DNA of 64,000 nt from Hyphomicrobiales bacterium (GCA_900469965.1 UBZP01000025.1:138441-202440); one strand, 5' to 3'. Positions 17,456 to 27,054 are shown, numbered from the stretch's first letter. The notes: a model not told the origin generated them from the sequence alone. Numbers and translations are program-made.

Positions 17456-17962
17456 TTAGTCCTTCTGGCAATCTCGCGCTTCGATAGCATGGCTGTAGGT
17501 GCCGCCGGGCCAAGACCATACGTACTGTATTTGCTTTATCTGCCGGGTGGCCAGCCACGTCCCGAACGTTTTGCATTGCTCTGCAACTAGGCCGGAATCA
17601 GCACCGAGGCTTTTTTTCAAGTCCGCCGCTTCGAGCGGCTCTGGAGATGAGGCCTGGAACGTGAAAACGCGATGGGCAAACGATACTGACTCGATTGTGA
17701 TTCCGTCGAATTGACGCGGAAGGGAGTCGTTCATCTTTGCAATTTCGCTTGGCGAGATCGGGCTTGGAGGAAGACGATAAATGTTCACCGACAACATGAA
17801 GGCCAGTGTCACCGTGAACACAATCGGCCAGCGGATGTTGAACCACCATTGGACGACCGCCGCAAACACAGCAGCAAACAACGCCTGCATCGCCAACCAC
17901 GGGAGCCAATCGCCGGTATTCCAGTAAAGCTCACTCCAAACTTCATTCAATATATCGGTCAT
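17456..17962 (-). CDS. Unknown membrane-anchored protein
   Basis: 168 residues. Two hydrophobic segments at about residues 18-38 and 44-62 are followed by a soluble domain with two cysteines (near 130 and 164) that probably faces the periplasm (VSFAHRVFTFQASSPEPLEAADLK...). ATG 17962 has AGCAGG six bases upstream. Base composition is clearly more AT-rich than the flanking operons, and there is no co-directional partner, which fits acquired DNA. No family is recognised. Confidence 0.55.
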   Translation of the reverse strand: MTDILNEVWSELYWNTGDWLPWLAMQALFAAVFAAVVQWWFNIRWPIVFTVTLAFMLSVNIYRLPPSPISPSEIAKMNDSLPRQFDGITIESVSFAHRVFTFQASSPEPLEAADLKKSLGADSGLVAEQCKTFGTWLATRQIKQIQYVWSWPGGTYSHAIEARDCQKD

Positions 17963-17972
17963 ATAACCTGCT

Positions 17973-18182
17973 TTAACACGAGCTGATTGAGCAGCCGGCG
18001 ACCGGCCTGAGCATTGAGAATTCAGACGTGAAACGCTTATTTGTCTTGAGTTGAATGATCTCGAAGTCAGATCCGGCGTCTGCTGTCACCTCATCGAAAC
18101 TTCCTGACAGCTCGAAAGTATCATCGCCGCCGCCAATGAAATTTACCAGGAATGTTGGCCCCCCAGTTTGCCGTAGAGAGAA
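17973..18182 (-). pseudogene. Possible remnant of an RTX-like acidic protein
   Basis: An open frame of 69 codons without a start codon, bounded upstream by a TAG (18183-18185). Its translation contains FIGGGDDTFEL and an Asp/Gly-rich run (GSFDEVTADAGSDFEI) that looks like secreted RTX or calcium-binding repeat proteins. It ends 11 bases before the unknown membrane gene. The absence of a start and the protein-like composition suggest a gene fragment; it could also be chance coding potential. Confidence 0.3.
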
Positions 18183-18513
18183 CTAGCGCAATTCTGGCGT
18201 CCCCTCAACACGGCTATTTAAAGTTGGGCATTACCAACATCCAAGGGCCTGTCCGAGACTCAATCCGGTGCAGAATGATACCTACGCCAAATGAACAATC
18301 GAGCAGCGCCGGTAGCTAGCTGCTAGATCAAACAGTTTTTTGAATTTTCGGCTTCCCCCGACCGGACCACCATCCAAGAGAACGGACCGAGTGCACCAGA
18401 ATTGCACACATTCGTCGTGCATTTGGCGCTTTGTCCTCTGCATTCACGGTGGAATTGCGCATTCAGTCAGCGCGATTGGCATCGCGCAACTTACTGTATT
18501 GCCGAAGGAAAAA
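18183..18513. other. AT-richer stretch left of tRNA-Thr, nothing recognised
   Basis: No frame with a ribosome site, no repeat and no integrase. No duplicated tRNA 3' end (attachment site) was found, so an integrated element cannot be claimed. Confidence 0.4.
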
Positions 18514-18588
18514 TGGTGCTGCTAGAGAGATTTGAACTCTCGGCCTCTCCCTTACCAAGGGAGTGCTCTACCCCTGAGCTATAGCAGC
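18514..18588 (-). tRNA. tRNA-Thr (anticodon GGU)
   Basis: 75 bases on the minus strand with a complete cloverleaf: acceptor GCTGCTA/TAGCAGC, D arm GCTC/GAGC, anticodon stem CTCCC/GGGAG with loop TTGGTAA (anticodon GGT), T arm GAGAG/CTCTC with loop TTCAAAT, discriminator A and encoded CCA. Confidence 0.98.
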
Positions 18589-18744
18589 ATCCGGCGAAGC
18601 AGACTTCCTGCGTTCGCGTCAAGCGAGGCGCCTATTGCCATAGTCTCACCCCCTATGCAAGCCGCAAACGCATCATGGGGACAACAAATTCGGCAAAAGC
18701 CGGGAACGCTTTTGCAAAGGGGCGTTTCGCGCTATCGATGGGCC

Positions 18745-18984
18745 ATGGAGAAGGACGAGAAAACGGGTCGCGGCGGCGGCGAGCGCGACGGGCGGAAGGC
18801 CAGGGTGCAGATGCCGGAGAGCGATGCGGTGCGGGCGCGCGCCGAGGAGCGCAAGGCGCGCCTTGCCAGGACGCTGCGCGACAATCTGGCCCGCCGCAAG
18901 CAGCAGGCCCGCGCGCGCCGGGCGGGCGAGGCCGACGAGACCGAAGGTCTGCCTGCCGCAAAATCGGACGAATCACAGTCATAG
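18745..18984 (+). CDS. Small Arg/Lys-rich protein upstream of murA
   Basis: 79 residues, strongly basic and helical, with a RKARLARTLRDNLARRKQQ-like core (about residues 33-52) and an acidic C-terminus. Short proteins of this type (L-R-x-N-L-x-R-R-K) occur next to murA in many alphaproteobacteria; function unknown. The ATG at 18745 is chosen for its fit to that pattern; the frame is open further upstream through the tRNA and so the exact start is uncertain. 278 bases separate it from murA. Confidence 0.6.
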   Translation: MEKDEKTGRGGGERDGRKARVQMPESDAVRARAEERKARLARTLRDNLARRKQQARARRAGEADETEGLPAAKSDESQS

Positions 18985-19262
18985 AGTGTGCCGGAACGTC
19001 GCTTCCGGCGCACGGGGACAGGCAGATCTGAGGGAATACCGGCACGCATCCGGACGGCTGCGTCGATCGCGACGCCGGCGACGCGGGCCCGGCACAGAGA
19101 AGCTCCATCCCTCCTTCCGGACGGTTCATGCACAGTTTCCGGCACCGGCGCAGGTCGGCGCGGCTGCGGGAGGCTTCATTTTTACGCCGCGATGCTCTAA
19201 GGAGGCGCCTTTCTCCGAGAGACGGCAGATTGAGAAAGGCGGGCGCAGCCCCGTAGGCACAC

Positions 19263-20555
19263 ATGGATCGTATCAGGATTGTAGGCGGCAACGCGCTCAA
19301 GGGCGTCATTCCGATCTCCGGCGCGAAGAACGCGGCACTGCCCTTGATGATCGCCTCGCTTCTGACCGACGATACGCTGACCCTGGAGAACGTGCCGCAT
19401 CTCGCCGATGTCGAGCAGCTGATCCGCATCCTCGGCAATCATGGCGCCGACATCTCCGTCAACGGCCGCCGCGAGCGCCAGAGCGAGGGCTATTCGCGCA
19501 CGATCCATTTCACCTCGCGCAACATCGTCGATACGACCGCGCCCTACGAGCTGGTTTCGAAGATGCGCGCCAGCTTCTGGGTGATCGGCCCGCTTCTGGC
19601 GCGCGAGGGCAAGGCCCGCGTGTCGCTGCCGGGCGGCTGCGCGATCGGCACGCGGCCGGTCGACCTCTTCATCGAGGGGCTGACCGCCCTCGGCGCGCAG
19701 ATCGAGATCGACGGCGGCTACATCGACGCCAGGGCCCCGGACGGCGGCCTGATCGGCGCCCGCTACACCTTCCCCAAGGTTTCCGTCGGCGCCACCCACG
19801 TGATGATGATGGCGGCGACGCTCGCCCGCGGCACCACCGTCATCGGCAACGCGGCGCGCGAGCCGGAGGTGCAGGACCTTGCCAAGTGCCTGAACGCCAT
19901 GGGCGCCAAGATCACCGGCGCCGGCACGAGCACGATCACGATCGAGGGCGTCACCGCGCTGTCGGGCGCGCGTCACCGGGTGCTTCCCGACCGGATCGAG
20001 ACCGGCACCTATGCCATGGCGGTCGCGATGACCGGCGGCGACGTCGTGCTCGAGGGTACCGAGGCGCACCTGCTCGACACGGCGCTGGAGGCGATCCGCC
20101 GCGCCGGCGCGGAAATCACGACCACCGAGAGCGGGATCCGCGTCGTCCGCAATGGGGCGGGCATCAAGCCGGTCGACATCGTCACCGACCCCTATCCCGG
20201 CTTCCCGACCGACCTGCAGGCGCAGTTCATGGGGCTGATGACACGCTCCTCCGGCGTCTCGCACATTACCGAGACGATCTTCGAGAACCGCTTCATGCAC
20301 GTGCAGGAACTGGCCCGGCTCGGCGCGAAGATCTCGCTCTCCGGCCAGACCGCCAAGATCGAGGGCGTCGAGCGGCTGCGCGGCGCGCCGGTGATGGCGA
20401 CCGACCTGCGCGCCTCGGTCTCGCTGGTCATCGCCGGCCTTGCCGCCGAGGGCGAGACGATGGTCTCGCGCGTCTACCATCTCGACCGCGGCTTCGAGCG
20501 TCTCGAAGAGAAGCTGACCCGCTGCGGCGCCTCGGTGGAACGCGTCAGCGACTGA
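19263..20555 (+). CDS. murA: UDP-N-acetylglucosamine 1-carboxyvinyltransferase
   Basis: 430 residues, normal length. It transfers enolpyruvate from PEP to UDP-GlcNAc, the first committed step of peptidoglycan synthesis, in the cytoplasm. The catalytic Lys22-Asn23 (GAKNAALP) and the reactive Cys126 in [11 protein letters not shown], the fosfomycin target, are present, as is the C-terminal [13 protein letters not shown] motif. The ribosome site is weak (GTAGG). It starts the conserved rhizobial block with DUF2948, hisD, UPF0262, a phosphatase and infA. Confidence 0.97.
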   Translation: MDRIRIVGGNALKGVIPISGAKNAALPLMIASLLTDDTLTLENVPHLADVEQLIRILGNHGADISVNGRRERQSEGYSRTIHFTSRNIVDTTAPYELVSKMRASFWVIGPLLAREGKARVSLPGGCAIGTRPVDLFIEGLTALGAQIEIDGGYIDARAPDGGLIGARYTFPKVSVGATHVMMMAATLARGTTVIGNAAREPEVQDLAKCLNAMGAKITGAGTSTITIEGVTALSGARHRVLPDRIETGTYAMAVAMTGGDVVLEGTEAHLLDTALEAIRRAGAEITTTESGIRVVRNGAGIKPVDIVTDPYPGFPTDLQAQFMGLMTRSSGVSHITETIFENRFMHVQELARLGAKISLSGQTAKIEGVERLRGAPVMATDLRASVSLVIAGLAAEGETMVSRVYHLDRGFERLEEKLTRCGASVERVSD

Positions 20556-20568
20556 CGGCCTGGCAGGC

Positions 20569-20599
20569 GCCTGCCCGGCGGCCGGATGGGCGGGCAGGC
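20569..20599 (+). terminator. GC-rich hairpin after murA
   Basis: Perfect 9-bp stem (GCCTGCCCG at 20569-20577, CGGGCAGGC at 20591-20599) 14 bases after the murA stop. There is no T-run, so it may stabilise the mRNA end or mark rho-dependent termination. The rest of the 303-base gap to the next gene (20600-20858) holds no visible gene. Confidence 0.4.
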
Positions 20600-20858
20600 A
20601 TGATCGATGCCCGCATTGGCGCAGATCTGCGACAGACCCTTTCCGCTGCCGGGCTGCATCGACGGGATCGCCGTCGGCCGTATCCCTGCCCTGTTGCGCT
20701 CGCCCGTTTCCCGTCCTATTTCCTGAGCTGAACGGAAACAGGCGGTATCGCAGCTGGCCCGGCCGCATGCGCCGCGCCAGTGTCGGCCGGTCGGATCGCC
20801 GGCCGGGCGCGATGTCGAAAATTCAGGCGCGGCCGGGCGGCTGCCGAAAAGGAGCATC

Positions 20859-21296
20859 ATGGACAGTCTGAAGCTGCTGGCCCTCGACGGAGACGATCTT
20901 GCAGTCGTCTCCGCGCATCTGCAGGACGCCGTGTTCAAGATCGGCGACGTCAGCTGGGATGCCCGCCACGGCGTGTTCACGCTCGCCGTCAACCGCTTCG
21001 TCTGGGAAACCGCCGGATCGCGCGGCAAGGCATTCGAGCGGCGGCGCGCCATGATCGCCTTCAAGCGCGTGCGCGCCGTCCGCGCCATCGGCATCGACCG
21101 GAACGACCGTGACGCGGTGCTCTCGCTGCTGGCGATCCGCTTCGCCCCCGAGGGCGAGGGGCCGGAAGGCACGGTGGAACTGGTGATGTCGGGCAACGCC
21201 CAGTTCGCACTCGACGTCGAATGCATCGAGAGCCAGTTCGCCGATGTCGGCGGCGCCTGGGAAACGAGCTTGAAACCGCAGCATCCGGCAAGCTAG
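20859..21296 (+). CDS. DUF2948 family protein
   Basis: 145 residues with a good AAAAGGAG ribosome site seven bases before the ATG. The sequence (LKLLALDGDDLAVVSAHLQDAV at the start, RRAMIAFKRVRAV in the middle, ALDVECIESQFADVGG near the end) fits the DUF2948 family, conserved between murA and hisD in Rhizobiales. No function is known. It is cytosolic, with no membrane segment. Confidence 0.9.
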   Translation: MDSLKLLALDGDDLAVVSAHLQDAVFKIGDVSWDARHGVFTLAVNRFVWETAGSRGKAFERRRAMIAFKRVRAVRAIGIDRNDRDAVLSLLAIRFAPEGEGPEGTVELVMSGNAQFALDVECIESQFADVGGAWETSLKPQHPAS

Positions 21297-21412
21297 AGCA
21301 TTGATGCATCGGCTGCCGGCGCTCAACGCCGCGCCGCAGGACGCAAAGGGTGCCCTCGCACCCCGACCAGGCAGGACGGGACACTCCCGCGACACGACAG
21401 GACGATTGAACA

Positions 21413-22711
21413 GTGGCGATCAGGCTTGATTTTCGCGACGGCGACTTCGAAACGCGGTTTGCCGCCTTTCTGACCACCAAGCGCGAGGTGTCGGAGGACG
21501 TGAACGCGACGGTGCGCGGCATCATCGACGACGTGCGCGCGAACGGCGATGCCGCCCTTGCGGCCTACACGCTGCGCTTCGACGGCCTGGATTTCGGCAA
21601 TCTGCCGATGCGGGTCGGCGCCGACGAGATCGAGGCGGCCTATCGGCAGACGCCGGCGGCGGTCGTTGCGGCGCTGGAGCTCGCCGCCCGGCGGATCGAG
21701 AAGCACCATGCCCGCCAGTTGCCGAAGGACGATCTCTACGAGGACGATATCGGCGTCGGGCTCGGCTCGCGCTGGACGGCGATCGATGCCGTCGGCCTCT
21801 ATGTGCCCGGCGGCACCGCCAGCTATCCGAGCTCGGTGCTGATGAACGCCGTGCCGGCGAGGGTCGCGGGCGTACCGCGCATCGTGATGGTGGTGCCGGC
21901 CAAGGACGGCGCGATCAACCCGGCCGTTCTGGCGGCGGCTAAGATCGCCGGCGTCGACGAGATCTACCGGATCGGCGGCGCCCAGGCCGTCGCAGCGCTC
22001 GCCTACGGCACCGAGACGATCGCCCCCGTCGCCAAGATCACCGGCCCCGGCAACGCCTTCGTCGCCGCCGCCAAGCGCCAGGTATTCGGCACGGTCGGCA
22101 TCGACATGATCGCCGGCCCCTCCGAGGTGCTGGTGATCGCCGACGGCGAGAACGATCCGGACTGGCTGGCGGCCGACCTGCTCGCGCAGGCCGAGCACGA
22201 CCGCGGCGCCCAGGCAATCCTGATCACCGACAGCGCCGACCTCTGCGAAGCGGTCGAGGCGGCGGTCGAGCGGCAGCTGAAGACGCTGGAGCGCGCCGAG
22301 ACGGCTGAAGCCAGCTGGCGCGACTTCGGCGCGATCATTCTCGTGCCCGCCTTGGACAAGGCCGTGCCGCTTGCCAACCGCATCGCCGCCGAGCACCTGG
22401 AGATCGCAACCGCCGATCCGGACGCGCTTTTGCCGCAGATCCGCAATGCGGGGGCGATCTTCGTCGGGCGGCATACGCCGGAAGTGATCGGCGACTATGT
22501 CGGCGGCTCCAACCACGTGCTGCCGACGGCGCGCTCGGCCCGCTTCTCCTCCGGGCTCTCGGTGCTCGACTACATGAAGCGGACCTCGATCCTGCGCCTC
22601 GGCCCCGAACAGTTGCGGCAGCTGGGGCCCGCGGCGGTGACGCTCGCCGAGGCGGAGGGGCTCGGCGCGCATGCGCGCTCGGTCGCCATCCGCCTCAACC
22701 CCGGAGGATGA
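21413..22711 (+). CDS. hisD: Histidinol dehydrogenase
   Basis: 432 residues, the standard length. It catalyses the last two oxidations of histidine synthesis, L-histidinol to L-histidine, with two NAD+ and bound zinc. Visible motifs are YVPGGTASYPSS, the long conserved GPGNAFVAAAKR segment, DMIAGPSEVLVIAD, DLLAQAEHD and SNHVLPT with the catalytic histidines. Translation starts at GTG 21413. As usual in rhizobia it sits outside a his operon, in the murA-infA block. Confidence 0.96.
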   Translation: MAIRLDFRDGDFETRFAAFLTTKREVSEDVNATVRGIIDDVRANGDAALAAYTLRFDGLDFGNLPMRVGADEIEAAYRQTPAAVVAALELAARRIEKHHARQLPKDDLYEDDIGVGLGSRWTAIDAVGLYVPGGTASYPSSVLMNAVPARVAGVPRIVMVVPAKDGAINPAVLAAAKIAGVDEIYRIGGAQAVAALAYGTETIAPVAKITGPGNAFVAAAKRQVFGTVGIDMIAGPSEVLVIADGENDPDWLAADLLAQAEHDRGAQAILITDSADLCEAVEAAVERQLKTLERAETAEASWRDFGAIILVPALDKAVPLANRIAAEHLEIATADPDALLPQIRNAGAIFVGRHTPEVIGDYVGGSNHVLPTARSARFSSGLSVLDYMKRTSILRLGPEQLRQLGPAAVTLAEAEGLGAHARSVAIRLNPGG

Positions 22712-22729
22712 CAGGAAGATGAGACTGGG

Positions 22730-23206
22730 ATGACGAGGATGCCCGCCTTTCGCCTGTGCGACGTGGTGCTGGACGAGACGATCGGCCGCGCCACCCCGGA
22801 CGTCGAGCACGAGCGGGCGGTGGCGATCTTCGACCTGATCGAGGAGAACTCCTTCGAGCCGGTGGGCCACACCGGCGGTCCCTACCGGCTGAACCTGTCG
22901 CTGATGGATTCGAAGCTGATCTTCGCCATCTCGACCGAGGACGGCAAGGCGGTCGCCACGCATATCCTGTCGCTGACGCCGTTCCGCCGGATCGTGAAGG
23001 ACTATTTCCTGATCTGCGAGAGCTACTACCAGGCGATCCGCTCGGCCACGCCGAGCCAGATCGAGGCGATCGACATGGGCCGGCGCGGCATTCACAACGA
23101 CGGCTCGCAGACGCTGATGGACCGGCTCTCCGGCAAGATCAAGCTCGATTTCGACACCGCGCGACGGCTCTTCACGCTGGTCTGCGTGCTCTACTGGCGC
23201 GGGTGA
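22730..23206 (+). CDS. UPF0262 family protein
   Basis: 158 residues, cytosolic. The sequence ([22 protein letters not shown] near the start, [19 protein letters not shown] in the middle, GIHNDG and [20 protein letters not shown] at the end) is typical of UPF0262, a family restricted to alphaproteobacteria and without known function. It lies 18 bases after hisD and overlaps or abuts the phosphatase gene that follows, so an operon is likely. Confidence 0.92.
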   Translation: MTRMPAFRLCDVVLDETIGRATPDVEHERAVAIFDLIEENSFEPVGHTGGPYRLNLSLMDSKLIFAISTEDGKAVATHILSLTPFRRIVKDYFLICESYYQAIRSATPSQIEAIDMGRRGIHNDGSQTLMDRLSGKIKLDFDTARRLFTLVCVLYWRG

Positions 23207-23211
23207 GCGGC

Positions 23212-23688
23212 ATGAGCGCGCCGGAGATCGACAAGGGGCAGGCAAAGGCGCGAAACCCCGCCTCGGTGCTTTTCATGTGCCGGATGAACGCCGTGCGGTC
23301 GCCGATGGCCGAGGCGATCGCCCGCAGCATGCTGCCGGCCGGCACCTATGTGGCGTCCGCCGGCATCCGCCCCGGCGAGCGGGATCCCTTCGTCGATGCG
23401 GTGCTGGAGGAGGTCGGGCTCTCGATCGAGCGGCACCTGCCGCGGTCGCTGGAGGAACTCGAGGACGACTATTTCGACCTGATCGTCACGCTCGCCCCGG
23501 AAGCGCATCACGCCGCGCTCGAACTGACCCGCTCGAACGCGGTCGAGGTCGTCTACTGGCCGACCCCCGATCCGACCGTCGCCACGGGGACGCGCGAGCA
23601 GATCCTGTCGGCCTATCGCGACGTCCGCAACCATCTGGCCACACTGATCGAGCGGCGGCTCGGGCCCGGTATATCCGTTTCCTCTTGA
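23212..23688 (+). CDS. Low-molecular-weight protein-tyrosine-phosphatase family protein
   Basis: 158 residues from ATG 23212. The phosphatase P-loop is C-x5-R-S (CRMNAVRS, Cys23 and Arg29), and a general-acid Asp is likely in the DPT segment near residue 120. The family removes phosphate from protein tyrosine (or acts as a related arsenate reductase fold). An alternative GTG start (23203) would overlap the upstream TGA as GTGA; neither start has a strong ribosome site. It is the fifth gene of the conserved murA block. Confidence 0.88.
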   Translation: MSAPEIDKGQAKARNPASVLFMCRMNAVRSPMAEAIARSMLPAGTYVASAGIRPGERDPFVDAVLEEVGLSIERHLPRSLEELEDDYFDLIVTLAPEAHHAALELTRSNAVEVVYWPTPDPTVATGTREQILSAYRDVRNHLATLIERRLGPGISVSS

Positions 23689-23827
23689 ATAAATCCGGCC
23701 CCTGCCGCAGGCATGTGAAGAAAGCCGGATCAATGGTGTTCACAAAACACCCTCTATTGTGTAGTTTCCGCCCAAATTTCGGCCGGCGGCATCCTGCCGC
23801 CCGTCAACGAAGGATCACCACCGCAAT

Positions 23828-24046
23828 ATGGCTAAAGAAGAAGTCCTTGAATTCCCGGGTGTCGTTACGGAACTGCTGCCGAACGCAACCTTCCGCGTCA
23901 AGCTCGAGAACGAGCACGAGATCATCGCGCACACGGCCGGCCGCATGCGCAAGAACCGCATCCGCGTGCTTGCCGGCGACAAGGTGCTCGTCGAGATGAC
24001 GCCCTACGACCTGACCAAGGGCCGCATCACCTACCGCTTCAAGTAA
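23828..24046 (+). CDS. infA: Translation initiation factor IF-1
   Basis: 72 residues, the exact family length, an OB-fold S1 domain ([19 protein letters not shown] ... [22 protein letters not shown] ... GRITYR). It binds the ribosomal A site during initiation. The 139 bases before it probably hold its own promoter (possible TTCACA-17-TAGTTT around 23740-23768, weak). maf and yacG follow on the same strand. Confidence 0.98.
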   Translation: MAKEEVLEFPGVVTELLPNATFRVKLENEHEIIAHTAGRMRKNRIRVLAGDKVLVEMTPYDLTKGRITYRFK

Positions 24047-24089
24047 GCTCATCCTGCAGCGCTCCGCCGAGCGGTTCCCTCGAGGCTCC

Positions 24090-24710
24090 ATGGAATTCGC
24101 CCACAAGCTCATCCTGGCATCCGGCTCGCCGCGCCGCGTCGAGCTTCTGGCGCAGGCGGGCATCGAGCCCGACCGGCTGATGCCGATGGATATCGACGAG
24201 ACGCCGAAGAAATCCGAGCACCCGCGCTCGCTGGCCCGTCGGCTGTGCACCGGCAAGGCGGAAGCCGCCCTTGCCGCGATCAAGGGCGATCCGGCCGCCG
24301 AAGGCAGCTATATTCTCGCCGCCGACACCGTGGTCGCGGTCGGGCGGCGCATCGTGCCGAAGTGCGACATGGTCGACGAGGCGGCAAGCGCCCTGCACCT
24401 GCTCTCCGGCCGCAGCCACCGCGTCTTCACCGGCGTCTGCCTGATCACCCCGGACAGGAAGGTGCGCCAGCGCATCATCGACACCAAGGTGCGCTTCAAG
24501 CGCCTGTCCGGCCTCGACATCGAGAGCTACCTCGCCTCCGGCCAATGGCGCGGCAAGGCGGGCGGCTATGCGATCCAGGGGATCGCCGGCAGCTTCGTGG
24601 TCAAGCTGGTGGGTTCCTATACGAACGTCGTCGGGCTGCCGCTGCAGGAGACGCTGGCCCTGCTCGTCGGCGAAGGCTACGACGTCCACCGTCGCTGGTC
24701 CGAGGCATAA
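24090..24710 (+). CDS. Maf-family nucleoside triphosphate pyrophosphatase
   Basis: 206 residues. The substrate-binding ASGSPRR is at residues 10-16, ILAADTVVA near 75, and the [10 protein letters not shown] motif near 155. Maf proteins hydrolyse dTTP/UTP or modified nucleotides to the monophosphate and PPi (house cleaning). The exact subgroup (YhdE or YceF type) is not decided here. It lies 43 bases after infA and four bases before yacG. Confidence 0.93.
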   Translation: MEFAHKLILASGSPRRVELLAQAGIEPDRLMPMDIDETPKKSEHPRSLARRLCTGKAEAALAAIKGDPAAEGSYILAADTVVAVGRRIVPKCDMVDEAASALHLLSGRSHRVFTGVCLITPDRKVRQRIIDTKVRFKRLSGLDIESYLASGQWRGKAGGYAIQGIAGSFVVKLVGSYTNVVGLPLQETLALLVGEGYDVHRRWSEA

Positions 24711-24714
24711 GACC

Positions 24715-24921
24715 ATGAGCGGCGACATGAACAAGCCGAAGGCCAAGGTGGAACCCCTGCGCAAAACCCGCCCCTGCCCCGAATGCGGCCGGCAGTCCGT
24801 CCGCGAGCACTACCCCTTCTGTTCGGACCGCTGCCGCAGCCTCGACCTGAACCGCTGGCTCTCCGGCTCCTACGCCATTCCCGTCAGCGACGACGAGGCG
24901 AAGGCCGGCGAGAACGACTGA
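24715..24921 (+). CDS. yacG: DNA gyrase inhibitor YacG-type zinc protein
   Basis: 68 residues. A treble zinc site is formed by Cys21, Cys24 (CPECG), Cys36 and Cys40 (CSDRC), followed by the signature SLDLNRWLSGSYAIP. YacG binds GyrB and inhibits DNA binding in E. coli. A second ATG at 24727 is possible. It closes the infA-maf-yacG group; the 312 bases that follow contain only the tRNA-Phe promoter. Confidence 0.93.
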   Translation: MSGDMNKPKAKVEPLRKTRPCPECGRQSVREHYPFCSDRCRSLDLNRWLSGSYAIPVSDDEAKAGEND

Positions 24922-25143
24922 CCGGGCCGCCACCGCCCGCTCCTTCGCCGGCAACTTCCAGACCCGCCATTCCGCTCTGCCGCGGCCTTGTCCCGGAGCA
25001 CTGCGTGCCCGCCCGGCTCGTCCGGCACGGCCCGCAATCTGCCACCCGCGACAGCAAGGTCGCACGCCGCCTGCCGAAAACGCCTGCATTTTCCGACACT
25101 TGAGACCCTACGTTTTTTCCCGTCGAAAATCCGCCTTGGGGGC

Positions 25144-25171
25144 TGGACACGATCGAGCAAGATGCTATAAC
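25144..25171 (+). promoter_or_regulatory. Sigma-70-type promoter for tRNA-Phe
   Basis: TGGACA (25144-25149), 16-base spacer, TATAAC (25166-25171). It ends 62 bases before the tRNA, which implies a 5' leader of about 55 bases. The rest of the 24922-25233 gap shows no gene. Confidence 0.6.
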
Positions 25172-25233
25172 CCCGCTCGCTTCCGGGGCGAAACCAAGCG
25201 CCCCCGGGTTTTCCAAGAAAAACCCAGCCGGAT

Positions 25234-25309
25234 GCCCGGATAGCTCAGTTGGTAGAGCAGCGGATTGAAAATCCGCGTGTCGGTGGTTCAAATCCGCCTC
25301 CGGGCACCA
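25234..25309 (+). tRNA. tRNA-Phe (anticodon GAA)
   Basis: 76 bases with complete cloverleaf: acceptor GCCCGGA/TCCGGGC, D arm GCTC/GAGC, anticodon stem GCGGA/TCCGC with loop TTGAAAA (anticodon GAA), T arm GGTGG/CCGCC with loop TTCAAAT, discriminator A, encoded CCA. Confidence 0.98.
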
Positions 25310-25485
25310 TTTCAAAGCCTTTTCTCGCCGTCTTTTCCCGCCGCCAAGCGACAGGCGTCTGCAACGCCAATCTCATTGGCTGCCACCTCTCCCCACCAGC
25401 AATCCAATACGCTTTTGGGTTGCAGGCACGATACGCCCTGCATACAGTCGCGCGCGATGCAAATCGATGAGAGAGGGGATCGACC

Positions 25486-26925
25486 ATGGCAGATGAAGTT
25501 TATGTCGTAACGTCCACGGCCAAGCTGATCGCAATCAACACCCAGACGCTCAAGGCCCGCGAGATCGGCAACACCGGCGTGGTGATGACCGACGTGGCGT
25601 TTGCCCCGGACGGCAAGCTGTACGGCATTTCCTTCGGCACCCTCTACCGCATCGATCCCGGGACCGGAGCGGCAACCACCGTCGGCAACCTGGACATCTC
25701 GAGCGCCAATGCATTCGAGATCGACAAGGACGGGAACGCCTATATCGCCTCTTCCACCGACGGCGGACTTTATCGGGTCGATCTCGACAATGGCGATACG
25801 ACGCTGATCGGCAACTATTCCTCCACCAGCGTCTCGTCGGGCGATCTGGCCTTCTATGACGGCAAGCTGTACCTGACCACCGCCAACAAGAAGATCCTCA
25901 GCCTTGATCCGGCGACCGGCAAGGCCCTGAGTTCGGTTTCGATTTCCGTCGAGGAGATGTACGGTCTGGAGCAGAGCGGCTCCACCCTCTACGGCTTTGC
26001 CGGTAGCACTTTCTACTCGGTCGACCCCAAGTCGGGAAAACTCGTCACGATGAGCACGGTCGACGGCTACGGCGTGTTCATGGGCGCTGCCAGCCGCCAG
26101 TTCGCCGACCCTGACGATGACGGATATACCCTGACCGGCAGCAAGGACCGGGACTGGCTGTTCGGCAACAACGGCGCCGATACTCTCTACGGGCGCAGCG
26201 GCGACGACTTCCTGTATGGCGGCGCCGGCGCCGACGTGCTCCACGGCGAGGGCGGCAAGGACCGGCTCGACGGCGGCGCGGGTTCGGACCGCCTGTATGG
26301 CGGCACGGGCAACGACACCTACATCGTCGATCACAAGGCGGACAAGGTCGTCGAGAAGGCCGGCCAGGGCAGCGACCTCGTGACCGCATGGATCAGCTAC
26401 ACGCTCACCGGCAATGTCGAGAAGCTCACGCTTGCCGGCTCCGGCGACATCAACGGTACCGGCAACGGCCTTGCCAACACCATCGTCGGCAATTCGGCGA
26501 GGAACACGCTGAGTGGCGGCGGCGAGAAGGACACGCTGAAGGCCGGGGCGGGCGCAGACAGGCTGATCGGCGGCAGCGGAGCGGACAAGCTCTACGGCGG
26601 AGCCGGCGCGGACAGCTTCGTCTTCAAGTCCGTCAAGGATTCTGCCGTCTCGGCGTCCGGCCGCGACACGATCTACGACTTTTCCCGCAAGGACGGCGAC
26701 AGGATCGACCTCAAGGCGATCGACGCGAACACGAAGGCGGGCGGCGACCAGGCGTTCAAGTTCATCGGCTCGGAGAAGTTCCACGGCAAGGCGGGCGAAC
26801 TGCGCTTCGTCAAGGATGATGGCGACACCTTCGTCTACGGCGACGTGAACGGCAACGGCAAGGCTGACTTTGCGATCGCGCTGGACCGGCTGCTGACATT
26901 GACCAAATCCGACTTCATCCTCTGA
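25486..26925 (+). CDS. RTX calcium-binding protein with N-terminal propeller-like domain, probable type I secretion substrate
   Basis: 479 residues, no Sec signal peptide. Residues about 1-205 form repeated short units with [30 protein letters not shown] and [10 protein letters not shown], the pattern of a beta-propeller. Two clusters of calcium-binding nonapeptides (GGxGxDxLxG) follow, at about 215-275 and 340-385. A serralysin-type C-terminal segment follows ([25 protein letters not shown]) and the chain ends in DFIL, as expected for an uncleaved C-terminal secretion signal. A GAGAGGGG ribosome site precedes the ATG. No type I exporter genes are in the window. Target and activity are unknown. 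Confidence 0.9.
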   Translation: MADEVYVVTSTAKLIAINTQTLKAREIGNTGVVMTDVAFAPDGKLYGISFGTLYRIDPGTGAATTVGNLDISSANAFEIDKDGNAYIASSTDGGLYRVDLDNGDTTLIGNYSSTSVSSGDLAFYDGKLYLTTANKKILSLDPATGKALSSVSISVEEMYGLEQSGSTLYGFAGSTFYSVDPKSGKLVTMSTVDGYGVFMGAASRQFADPDDDGYTLTGSKDRDWLFGNNGADTLYGRSGDDFLYGGAGADVLHGEGGKDRLDGGAGSDRLYGGTGNDTYIVDHKADKVVEKAGQGSDLVTAWISYTLTGNVEKLTLAGSGDINGTGNGLANTIVGNSARNTLSGGGEKDTLKAGAGADRLIGGSGADKLYGGAGADSFVFKSVKDSAVSASGRDTIYDFSRKDGDRIDLKAIDANTKAGGDQAFKFIGSEKFHGKAGELRFVKDDGDTFVYGDVNGNGKADFAIALDRLLTLTKSDFIL

Positions 26926-26934
26926 CCTTCCTCG

Positions 26935-26966
26935 GCCCTGCCGCTGCCGGCAGCAGCCGGCAGGGC
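26935..26966 (+). terminator. Hairpin after the RTX gene
   Basis: 9-bp stem GCCCTGCCG / CGGCAGGGC with an inner palindrome CTGCCGGCAG, ten bases after the stop codon. No T-run; likely an mRNA 3'-end or rho-assisted terminator. Confidence 0.45.
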
Positions 26967-27022
26967 GGGCGCCGATCCCGCCGAGCCTCACGCAGACGTG
27001 AGGATTTCCCGCAGTGCCCTGC

Positions 27023-27048
27023 GGAACAAAAAGGGGGCTCCGAACGTT
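27023..27048 (+). promoter_or_regulatory. EcfG-type (general stress response) promoter
   Basis: GGAAC (27023-27027), 17-base spacer, CGTT (27045-27048): an exact match to the promoter of the alphaproteobacterial general stress sigma factor EcfG/RpoE2. The next plus-strand feature is a compact hairpin RNA ending in a terminator 80 bases later. The GGAAC box overlaps a 6-bp dyad (CCGCAG/CTGCGG, 27009-27024). Confidence 0.7.
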
Positions 27049-27054
27049 CTATTT

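Noticed and set aside
17336-18588. Integrated element using the tRNA-Thr 3' end as attachment site
   Set aside because: No integrase and no convincing copy of the tRNA 3' end was found to the left; only a weak similarity near 17340.
20569-20599. Strong intrinsic terminator after murA
   Set aside because: The stem is good but no T-run follows; kept only as a low-confidence hairpin.
23203-23211. GTG start for the phosphatase gene in GTGA overlap with UPF0262
   Set aside because: Possible, but no ribosome site supports it over ATG 23212; difference is three residues.
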